A stretch of DNA of 54,263 bases from Verrucomicrobiota bacterium (lineage in GTDB: Bacteria > Verrucomicrobiota > Verrucomicrobiia > Limisphaerales > Fontisphaeraceae), in the NCBI GenBank assembly GCA_037139415.1, contig JBAXGN010000021.1:1-54263 (forward strand). Direction: 5' to 3'. Position numbers and translations under genes: made by a program. The first letter of the stretch is position 1. Each line of letters starts with the position of its first letter. Below are positions 8,595-16,156 of the stretch, piece by piece. The notes under the pieces are model-generated. The model was given only the letters and a program-made list of their open reading frames with translations, had not been told where the DNA came from and did no database searches.

Positions 8595-8630
8595 AGCCCC
8601 GGTGTGGCATCAAACCCGGGGCTTTTTTCT
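8595..8630 (+). terminator. Intrinsic terminator between the binding-protein gene and livH
   Basis: A GC-rich stem AGCCCCGGT (8595-8603) pairs with ACCCGGGGCT (8614-8623), with one bulged base and a 10-base loop. It is followed directly by six T residues (8623-8628). It lies 24 bases after the stop of the binding-protein gene and just before livH. This arrangement would make more binding-protein mRNA than membrane-component mRNA. Confidence 0.8.
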
Positions 8631-8643
8631 AAACCGCCACGGC

Positions 8644-9537
8644 ATGGAAAATGGCTCCATCATATTGCAGTATCTGCTATCCGGCATCACCAAGGGCGGC
8701 ATCTATGCCGTCGTGGCGATCGGATTCAACCTGATCTACAGCGCCACCGGCGTGCTGAATTTTGCCCAGGGCGAATTCGTGATGCTCGGGGGCATGGTGG
8801 CGGTGACGCTGGCCCTCTTCGTGCCGCTCCCCGTGGCCGTGGTTGGCGCGGTGGTGATCGTGGCCCTGCTGGGCTGCCTGCTCGAAATGGTATTCTTCCG
8901 GAGATTGCGCAAGCATTCCATCCTGCACCTCATCATCATCACCATCGGCCTGTCCATCGTGATTCAGGAAGTCGCGCTGCACATCTGGGATGAGAAAGTG
9001 CGTTCCCTGCCCTACTTCACCGGCAACCAGGTTTCCTCCATCACGCTGTTTGGCGCGATGATCTCGCCCCAGGTGCTCTGGGTATTGGGCGCGGTGGGAC
9101 TGTCGGTGGCGGGGCTGCACGTCTTTCTGAAGTACACCCTGACCGGCCGGGCCATGCGCGCCTGTTCCTCCAACCCGCAGGCGGCGATGCTCGCGGGCAT
9201 CAACATTTCCAATATGCGCACGCTGGCCTTCGGGCTCAGTGCCGCGCTGGGTGCGTTGGCCGGATGTGTCATCTCACCCATCACCATGACGCATTATGAA
9301 ATGGGCGGGCCGCTGGCCATCAAGGGATTCGCCGCCGCCATTCTTGGCGGGTTGGGCAACCCCATGGCAGCCGTGGTGGGCGGGTTACTGGTCGGCATCC
9401 TGGAAGCGTTCAGCGTGAGCCGGCTGCCGTCGGCGTTCAATGACGTATCCGCCTTTGTCATCCTGCTGTTGGTTCTGTTCGTGCGGCCGCACGGATTGAT
9501 GGGCCGGCCGGCGGGCGATAGCGTGAGGGAACATTGA
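8644..9537 (+). CDS. livH: ABC transporter permease, LivH type
   Basis: A 297-residue integral membrane permease (BPD_transp_2 family). The start at 8644 (MENGSIILQYLLSGITKGG) is chosen because family members begin with this segment; the longer frame would start inside the terminator hairpin. Characteristic pieces are GGIYAVVAIGFNLIYSATGVLNFAQGEFVMLGG at the start, RAMRACSSNPQAAMLAGIN (the loop that contacts the ATPase) and AILGGLGNPMAAVVGG near the end. With LivM it forms the channel of the importer. Its TGA stop overlaps the livM ATG by one base. Confidence 0.93.
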   Translation: MENGSIILQYLLSGITKGGIYAVVAIGFNLIYSATGVLNFAQGEFVMLGGMVAVTLALFVPLPVAVVGAVVIVALLGCLLEMVFFRRLRKHSILHLIIITIGLSIVIQEVALHIWDEKVRSLPYFTGNQVSSITLFGAMISPQVLWVLGAVGLSVAGLHVFLKYTLTGRAMRACSSNPQAAMLAGINISNMRTLAFGLSAALGALAGCVISPITMTHYEMGGPLAIKGFAAAILGGLGNPMAAVVGGLLVGILEAFSVSRLPSAFNDVSAFVILLLVLFVRPHGLMGRPAGDSVREH

Positions 9538-10628
9538 TGAAACTCTTGCGCACCTCATTCCCCTTTCTGTTATTTGCCGTGGCGCTGATCGCCACGCAAC
9601 TGATCATGCGCGCCACGGAGACGGAGTATTGCCTCACGCAGCTCACCATGTCGCTTTATTACGCCGTCGTGGTGCTGGGCCTGTGCCTGGTGATGGGTTA
9701 TGCCGGGCAGGTGTCGCTGGGGCACGGCGCGTTCTTCGCCCTGGGCGCGTACACCTCGGCCTTCCTCACCACCCATAACTTTGCTTCCGTGAAAGACTGC
9801 GCCCTCGCCAAGGCATTTCAGGACTGCCACGGCTTCATTCTGAAGAGTGATCTGTACGGCGGCCAGCTTATGGTGGTGAATCCGTGGGCGGCATTCGTAG
9901 CGGCGCTGGTCCTTACGGGGTTGATCGCCGGCCTGATCGGGTACCCGGCGCTGCGGTTGAAGGGTCATTACCTGGCCATGGCCACGCTGGGCTTTGGCCT
10001 GATCGTCAATAAGATGATCACCGGCACCGACTGGCTGGGGGCCACCGATGGCATCAATGGCGTGCCGGAATGGAACATCCTGCCCGGCCTGATCGTCACC
10101 GGCAAATCGGCGGCGCGCGTTCCCAACTTCTACCTCGCGGGCGGACTGCTGCTGCTGTTGTTGGTGCTGCTGCGCAACCTGGTGCATTCGCGGGTAGGCC
10201 GGGCATTGCAGGCTATTCATGACCGGGAGACTGCGGCGAACGCAATGGGGATCAACACCGCTGCGTACCGGCTGAAGACCTTTGTGCTCAGTGCCGTGCT
10301 CGCCGCCGCCGCCGGGGTGTTCTTTGCCCATTACACCGGCGGCATCTCGCCCTCGGAGGCCGGCGCGGTGAAATCCGTGCGATACGTGGCGCTGGCGGCC
10401 GTGGGCGGCATGGCCAATCCGTGGGGCGTGGCCGCCATGAGCACCTCGCTGAACTTCTGTTCCTTGCGCGGCTGGTTTGGCAGCTACGATCAGGCGGTGT
10501 TTGGCGCGATTCTGATTATCATTATTTCCGTGGCGCCGGATGGCCCGTTGAAACCGATTGGGGCCTGGGTGCAACGCATGTTCAAACGCATCTTCAACCG
10601 GGGAAAGGCGGAACATGGCGCTGCTTGA
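9537..10628 (+). CDS. livM: ABC transporter permease, LivM type
   Basis: A 363-residue membrane permease. The ATG at 9537 overlaps the livH stop (TGATG), which marks translational coupling; a TTG one codon upstream is less likely. Hydrophobic helices run through the protein. Family motifs include LCLVMGYAGQVSLGHGAFFALGAYTSA, ALRLKGHYLAMATLGFGLI, and GRALQAIHDRETAANAMGIN in the cytoplasmic coupling loop. A poorly hydrophobic stretch of about 25 residues near position 90 (SVKDCALAKAFQDCHGFILK) probably forms a periplasmic loop. It ends 14 bases inside livG. Confidence 0.93.
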   Translation: MKLLRTSFPFLLFAVALIATQLIMRATETEYCLTQLTMSLYYAVVVLGLCLVMGYAGQVSLGHGAFFALGAYTSAFLTTHNFASVKDCALAKAFQDCHGFILKSDLYGGQLMVVNPWAAFVAALVLTGLIAGLIGYPALRLKGHYLAMATLGFGLIVNKMITGTDWLGATDGINGVPEWNILPGLIVTGKSAARVPNFYLAGGLLLLLLVLLRNLVHSRVGRALQAIHDRETAANAMGINTAAYRLKTFVLSAVLAAAAGVFFAHYTGGISPSEAGAVKSVRYVALAAVGGMANPWGVAAMSTSLNFCSLRGWFGSYDQAVFGAILIIIISVAPDGPLKPIGAWVQRMFKRIFNRGKAEHGAA

Positions 10629-11377
10629 AACCAAAAACGTGCGCCGCTGCTTTGGCGGACTGGTGGCGATCAACCAGGTCAGCTTCCGCGTTGAGCCCGG
10701 CCAGATCAAGGGCCTGATCGGCCCCAACGGCGCGGGCAAGACCACGATGTTCAACATCATCTCCGGCCTGCTGCGGCAGGACGAAGGGGAAATCCTGTTC
10801 AAAGGCCGCCCCATCCACGGGCTCAAGCCGTTTCAAATTGCCCGGCTGGGCATCTCGCGCACCTTCCAGAACCCCAGCCTCTTCCTCCAGATGAACGTCG
10901 TGGAGAACGTCATGGTGGGACGCCATCGGCGCAGCCATTGGGAGTTCCTGGGTTGCTGCCTGCGGTTTCCCGGCCAGCCAAAAGAGGAGCGGGACATCCG
11001 CGCGGCGGCGATGAAGCAACTGGAATTCTTCGGGCTGGCCGGGCTGGCGGAAACTCCGGCCAGCGCGCTCGCCTTTGGCCAGCGGCGCATGGTGGAACTG
11101 GCCCGCGCCCTGGCCACGGAACCGGAATTGCTGCTGCTGGATGAACCGGCCAGCGGCCTGAACAACAAGGAAAAGGAAGACCTGGGCGCGCTCATCCGCC
11201 GGATTCGCGACCTCGGCGTCACCGTCTTGCTGGTCGAGCATGACATGACGATGGTGATGTCGCTCTCGGATGACATTGTGGTATTGCACCACGGCACGCC
11301 GATTGCGGAAGGCCCGCCGGCGGTGATCCAGAACGATCCCAAGGTGATCAGCGTCTATTTGGGCGGAGATTTTGAGC

Positions 11378-11397
<20 letters not shown>
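10615..11397 (+). CDS. livG: ABC transporter ATP-binding protein, LivG type
   Basis: A 260-residue ATPase starting MALLETKNVRRCFGG, overlapping livM by 14 bases. It has the Walker A motif GPNGAGKTT near residue 36, the signature ALAFGQRRMVELARAL, the Walker B motif LLLLDEPASGLN and the switch histidine in VEHDM. The signature reads FGQRR rather than LSGGQ, as is usual in the LivG branch. The extended C-terminal end (GGDFEHVAASK) lies inside the livF overlap. With LivF it powers the importer from the cytoplasmic face. Confidence 0.94.
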
Positions 11398-12079
<682 letters not shown>

Positions 12080-12217
12080 TAGGATCCATTTTCCGTTACG
12101 ACCCTTTCTCATTGACCGGAAGAGCCTTTTTATGGAGTGTCGGCACTATGATAATAGACTGGTCACCGAAAACAATGAGCGAGAAGTTTGTTCAACAGGA
12201 CGTTGGATGATACTCTC

Positions 12218-12639
12218 ATGAAACGCGCCATTGCAGCTCTTGGTTTGATCGTCGCGCTCTTCATAGTGACGATCTTATGGTGCCGTTGGGATTCGGAGAC
12301 AAATCACGGGTTCTCTTGGGGCTATTGGGGCCAGTTCAACACCGTCAGCAATTCTCTTGCGAGACTCCCCGGAGTGACGATTGTCAAATTTGGTTGCAAC
12401 ACCGATGTAACCATGGAGGAGTTTGCTTTGACATCACAACAGTTGACGGTCATCAAATCCACATGTGGTTTAACGAGGATGACCCGATTCGGGAGCTTTC
12501 CGGTGAAGCCCTTTCCAAGGCCCTGCTTGAAAAGAGTCGCAGAGAAGCATCCAACAAACCGTCTGCAGGCAACGCCAGGATCGCGCCTCGGTTGGCAAAC
12601 GGAAACCATCGGTCTAGTGTACCCGCGCCGAGGCGTTAG
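12218..12639 (+). pseudogene. Frameshifted gene for a membrane-anchored protein
   Basis: The reading frame from 12218 gives an N-terminal membrane anchor (MKRAIAALGLIVALFIVTIL) and a plausible domain up to VTMEEF near residue 69. It then turns into atypical sequence. At 12422-12424 (TTT) a single missing T would join it to the -1 frame, which reads CFDITTVDGHQIHMWFNEDD and then PIRELSGEALSKALLEKSRR, clearly protein-like, and ends at 12639. So the gene carries a one-base deletion in a T run, or the sequence has an error there. Its last 25 or so codons are made of the attC-like palindrome. The family is not known to me. Confidence 0.65.
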
Positions 12640-12645
12640 CTGCCT
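12548..12645 (+). other. Integron attC-like recombination site
   Basis: The left end ATCCAAC (12549-12555) fits the attC core RYYYAAC. It is followed by AAACCGTCTGCAGGCAACGC, which resembles the usual left half of attC sites. The right end GGCGTTAGCT (12633-12641 region) resembles the GCGTTAG right core with one mismatch to GTTRRRY. The arms AACGCC and GGCGTT, and CGCGCCTCGG with CCGCGCCGAGG nearby, give a palindrome with a divergent centre. It lies exactly at the junction between the frameshifted gene and the 100-residue gene, as a cassette boundary would. No integrase gene is in the window. Confidence 0.45.
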
Positions 12646-12655
12646 TGAACTCTTT

Positions 12656-12958
12656 ATGCGTAAAAATAATCGAATGGTGGTTGGGATAGCGTGGTATCGA
12701 CCGGAGCAGTGGACCTTAATGCTGAGCTTGATACCCAATCCCGAGGTGTTTCCAAACACCTATACGGAGTGGCTGGGGCGTGCATCCAACACGTTACGTG
12801 TTTTGAGCAAACAAGGCTTCACCGTGCAGAAGGTGGATATTGATGTCAAAGCGTTGCTCGCTTGGGCGTCCGAGCTGGGTCGTATTCCAGACGGAGCCGC
12901 CCGCGCTGAGTATGCGCAGTACTTAATTGGCAAAGCGGATAATGAAACAGGCAATTGA
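12656..12958 (+). CDS. Small hypothetical protein, possible cassette gene
   Basis: A 100-residue protein starting MRKNNRMVVGIAWYRPEQW. It shares its frame with a much longer open frame from 12188, but that frame crosses the attC-like site and the frameshift, so the ATG at 12656 is preferred. The pattern GIAWYRPEQW, then a T-Y-x-E-W-L helix, then KVDIDVKALLAWASELGR and DGAARAEYAQYL resembles a family of small uncharacterised proteins in which these segments recur. No signal peptide is present. It could be part of a polymorphic accessory set. Function unknown. Confidence 0.7.
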   Translation: MRKNNRMVVGIAWYRPEQWTLMLSLIPNPEVFPNTYTEWLGRASNTLRVLSKQGFTVQKVDIDVKALLAWASELGRIPDGAARAEYAQYLIGKADNETGN

Positions 12959-13001
12959 CGCCTCACGAATTGGCTGGAAAGGCATGGCCTCAGCCTCTCT
13001 G

Positions 13002-13237
13002 GCACACCCTTCGGGGTGCATTTCCTTTTCTAACGGTTTACCGGTGGTCCGGCCCCTCCCCCCTCCGGACGACACCGGCTACTGGCTGTGAACCCTTCGG
13101 GTTCGGCCAAGACAGGCTTCCAGACATTCGGTCATCCCGAGCGGGATGAAAGATGGTAGCCGGAGCCGTCGTGAGGGGAGCGGGGCACGACCTCCGGAAA
13201 GTCGCCCAATAAACCCAACTGCACCCTGAAGGGGTGC
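13002..13237. repeat. Cluster of five stem-loops
   Basis: Five short palindromes lie within 236 bases of non-coding DNA: GCACACCC/GGGGTGC (13002-13019), GAACCC/GGGTTC (13090-13104), TCATCCCG/CGGGATGA (13132-13149), CCGGAG..GTCGTG with CACGAC..CTCCGG (13160-13197) and GCACCC/GGGTGC (13221-13237). The outer two are near copies of each other. The block resembles composite extragenic repeats seen in multi-copy form in Planctomycetes and Verrucomicrobia. It lies in the 825-base gap before the MsbA-type gene, in which no gene was found. Confidence 0.7.
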
Positions 13238-13319
13238 CAGAGATTATTTTAACGCCCGCCATTAAAGCCGGGAACCCTCGGTTTTTGACGTTTTTGGATG
13301 GTTTTCGCGTAAGTGCTTT

Positions 13320-13548
13320 CAAATTAGCCGGATGGGCGCGTAATTTTGCCAAATGAACGCCAAATTTACTCGGATGGGCGGCTGGATTAGCCAATCATTT
13401 GGGTAATTTACTCGGATGGGCGGCTAACGCTGCCATCGAGCGCCTAAATTTGCCGAATGAGCGGGTAATTTACCCGGATGGGCGGGTAATGAGGTCGCCG
13501 GGCCGGTCACTTTGCCAAATGGGCGGGTGATTTACCCGGATGAGCGGG
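13320..13548. repeat. 21-base tandem repeat, 11 units
   Basis: Nine of 11 consecutive units are exactly 21 bases and two are 20. Units start at 13320, 13341, 13362, 13383, 13404, 13425, 13445, 13466, 13487, 13507 and 13528. Two versions alternate: one with the core ACCCGGATGGGCGG and one with TTGCCAAATGAGCG or a variant, so there is a higher-order period of about 42 bases. The units at 13383, 13425 and 13487 are the most diverged. There is no start codon and no gene across it. The 13549-13783 remainder of the gap shows nothing recognisable. Confidence 0.85.
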
Positions 13549-13783
13549 TATCCCCGGTCGGGCCTTCGGCACTCAAGGATGTCCTGGTTGATTCTGTCTT
13601 CGGGTTTCGGATTTAGCTGGCCCCCTATTCCATTCAAAACAGCGAGGAGCCCGCTTATTCGTCACAACCTGCAACTATCCAGCATGTTACAGAAAAACTC
13701 ACTTCCAAACTGCACCGTGAAAAAACAAAAACGGTATAGAAACGGTCCAGTTTTGGTGCAGTTTTCCCTTGGGGTATCGCCCC

Positions 13784-15664
13784 TCACGTCCCCGCGTCCG
13801 TCATGCTTTCCAATTTCTCAAAGCTCTCTTCGATGAAAGTTGTATTTTGGATGCGGGCCAGTCGGGCGTACAGACCATCTTTGGCCAGCAGTTCATCGTG
13901 GGTGCCCCGTTCCACAATGCGTCCGTGGTTGAGTACCAGGATTTGGTCCGCCTTGCGGATGGTGCTCAGGCGGTGCGCAATCACGAAGCTGGTGCGGTTC
14001 GCCATCAGCCGCTCCAGGGCTTCCTGGATCAGTTTTTCCGTGCCGGTGTCCACGCTGGCCGTGGCTTCATCCAGGATGAGCAGCGGCGTATTCTTGAGCA
14101 GCGCGCGTGCGATGCTGATCCGCTGTTTTTCGCCCACGCTCAGTTTGACCCCGCGTTCGCCGACCCGCGAGTCATAGCCATTGGAAAGCCGACTGATGAA
14201 TTCGTGGCAGTTGGCGGCGCGGGCCGCCGCTTCCAGTTCCTCGTTGGTCGCATTGAGTTTCCCATAAAGAATATTCTCCCGCACCGTCCCGTTGAACAGA
14301 AACGGTTCCTGGCTGACGATGCTGATCTGGGAGCGCAACGATTCCAGTCCCACCGCAGCGGTATCCTGTCCGTCAATCGTGATGCGCCCGGCGGTGGGTT
14401 CGTAAAAGGCCGGCAGCAGATGTACCAGCGTGGATTTCCCCGCGCCAGTCGGCCCGACCAGTGCAATGACTTCGCCGGGTTTGGCCCGCAATGCAATATC
14501 CTGCAACACCGCTTCGCCCGCCTGATACTGGAAGGCGACGTTTTCAAACACCACGTCACCCCGCACAGCCGTGGTGAAGGTCTGGGTCCGACGGGTGTCA
14601 CCGCCTTCCGGGGGCGCTTCCAGAATGTCGAACACACGCTCTCCGGCGGCGCGGGCGGATTGGATCATCTGATTTAACCCGTGCAGCCGCCCGATCGGTT
14701 CGTAAAACAACGCCAGGTAAAGAATGAAACCCATGAGCTGGCCGATCGTCATTTCGCCGGAGATGACTTGGCGGCCACCCACCCACAACACCAGGCCGCT
14801 GCCCAAGGCTGCCGCAAAACTCATTGCCGGTGAGTAATTGGCCCAGGCCAGCATCACCCGCAGGGTGCCGCTGCGAAAATTATCGGCGCGGTCCGAAAAC
14901 CGCTCATCCTCATGCCCCTCGCGGCCAAAGGCTTTGATCTGGCGCACCCCTTGCAGGTTATCCATCAGCAGAGCGTTCAGGGCGCTGGAAGCTTCGCGCT
15001 GGGCACGATAGCGATGATGCGCCGTCAACGTGTACCAGAGCGCGCCACCGGCAAGCAAGGGCAAGGGGATCAACGCCACCCCCGCCAGTAGCGGATTGAT
15101 CATGAACAAAATCACCGCGACGCCTAGCACGCTAAGGATGGCCACGGTGCCTTGTTCGGTACCGTCAATCAGCAGGCGCTCGACGTTGTTCACGTCCTCG
15201 ATTACGCGCGTCATCAAATCCCCGGAGGCGCGCTGATCGTAGTAATGCACGGGCAACCGTTGCAGCCGGGCATAGAGCTGGCAGCGCATGTCATAGATGA
15301 CATTCTGTTCCAGGGTGTTGTTGATGCGAATGCGCAGACTGTTGAACAAATCCCGCAGCAGAAAAGCAATCAGGAGCGCCAGCATGACCGGCGTGAGCAA
15401 TTCCAAACGTTTTTTCGCGATGATTTCATCAATCACGAATTGGGTCAGCTTGGGAAAGGCAAACGAAAAGCTCAACGACAACACCGCACAGAGCACCGTC
15501 GCCAGCGCCTTCGCCTTGTACGGGCGCAAATAGACGGAGACCCGGCAGATGATCTCCCACGAGGAACGAGGCTTGGCCGCGAAGGTGGGATCGCCGGGGC
15601 CGCTGTATTTTGGACCCATTCTACGCACCCGGCGATTAAACCAGAAACGGTCACACAAGAACAT
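13784..15664 (-). CDS. MsbA-like ABC exporter (fused permease-ATPase)
   Basis: A 626-residue half-transporter that would work as a homodimer in the inner membrane. The N-terminal half has six hydrophobic helices, with the coupling-helix region VHYYDQRASGDLMTRVIEDV. The C-terminal half is the nucleotide-binding domain: Walker A GPTGAGKST, Q-loop, signature LSVGEKQRISIARALL (LSVGE instead of LSGGQ), Walker B LLILDEATASVD and switch HRLST. The family exports lipid A, lipids or drugs; the substrate cannot be fixed here. An internal start at 15619 (MGPKYSGPG) is possible. The gene stands alone, divergent from the SMR gene. Confidence 0.9.
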   Translation of the reverse strand: MFLCDRFWFNRRVRRMGPKYSGPGDPTFAAKPRSSWEIICRVSVYLRPYKAKALATVLCAVLSLSFSFAFPKLTQFVIDEIIAKKRLELLTPVMLALLIAFLLRDLFNSLRIRINNTLEQNVIYDMRCQLYARLQRLPVHYYDQRASGDLMTRVIEDVNNVERLLIDGTEQGTVAILSVLGVAVILFMINPLLAGVALIPLPLLAGGALWYTLTAHHRYRAQREASSALNALLMDNLQGVRQIKAFGREGHEDERFSDRADNFRSGTLRVMLAWANYSPAMSFAAALGSGLVLWVGGRQVISGEMTIGQLMGFILYLALFYEPIGRLHGLNQMIQSARAAGERVFDILEAPPEGGDTRRTQTFTTAVRGDVVFENVAFQYQAGEAVLQDIALRAKPGEVIALVGPTGAGKSTLVHLLPAFYEPTAGRITIDGQDTAAVGLESLRSQISIVSQEPFLFNGTVRENILYGKLNATNEELEAAARAANCHEFISRLSNGYDSRVGERGVKLSVGEKQRISIARALLKNTPLLILDEATASVDTGTEKLIQEALERLMANRTSFVIAHRLSTIRKADQILVLNHGRIVERGTHDELLAKDGLYARLARIQNTTFIEESFEKLESMTDAGT

Positions 15665-15762
15665 GTTTTTCTATTCTCGACAGGGGAACATCCTGGATTT
15701 AGGTTGGCCATGGTTCAATTGCACATGATTTGGCTGATTGAAACGAACCATTCATAAAACCT

Positions 15763-16086
15763 ATGCACTGGATTTACCTCGCTGCAGCCATTGTGTTTGA
15801 AGTTGCCGGCACCACTTGTATGAAGCTTTCCGAAGGCTTTGCCCGGCCCGTACCCTCGATCTTGGTGGGCGTGTTTTACTGTGTCTGTTTCTACTGCCTG
15901 ACCATCGCCATGAAGACGATTGATCTCAGTGTGACCTACGCGATTTGGAGCGGCGTAGGCATGGCCTTGATCTCGGCCATTGGGGTGCTGTATTTCCGCG
16001 AGCCGGTGACGGCGCTCAAAATATTCGGGACCCTGGCCATTCTCGGCGGGATCGTGGCTTTGAACTTGTCCGCGAAAGCACCTTAG
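15763..16086 (+). CDS. Small multidrug resistance (SMR) family transporter
   Basis: A 107-residue membrane protein with four hydrophobic helices. The membrane-embedded acidic residue of the family is E13 in AAIVFEVAGTTCMKLSEGF, matching E14 of EmrE. VTYAIWSGVGMALISAIGVLYFREP is the conserved GMNR/TM3 block, and ALKIFGTLAILGGIVALNLS is the last helix. Members export cationic compounds or guanidinium using the proton gradient as antiparallel dimers. QacE/EmrE and SugE/Gdx types are hard to separate by eye; AIWSGVG suggests the drug-export branch. Confidence 0.92.
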   Translation: MHWIYLAAAIVFEVAGTTCMKLSEGFARPVPSILVGVFYCVCFYCLTIAMKTIDLSVTYAIWSGVGMALISAIGVLYFREPVTALKIFGTLAILGGIVALNLSAKAP

Positions 16087-16106
16087 CCGCTCTTCTCCGA
16101 GCGGTT
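16087..16106. terminator. Possible bidirectional hairpin between the SMR gene and secA
   Basis: CCGCTC and GAGCGG form a six-base-pair stem just after the SMR stop codon, between two convergent genes. No T run follows on either strand, so it is at best a weak terminator. The call rests on position. Confidence 0.3.
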
Positions 16107-16156
16107 CAGAAACCCAGCTTGCGCCTCACCAACCGGGTAGTGTTTTTGCGGCAGAC

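Noticed and set aside
9570-10826. A 418-residue open frame on the minus strand
   Set aside because: It is antisense to livM and livG, is extremely rich in histidine, glutamine and arginine, and has no start context.
12188-12958. One continuous 256-residue gene
   Set aside because: The middle of this frame has unlikely composition, crosses an attC-like palindrome and leaves a better protein in the -1 frame. Two genes, the first frameshifted, explain the sequence better.
13320-13548. CRISPR array
   Set aside because: Repeat units are directly adjacent with no unique spacers and vary between units; no cas gene is nearby.
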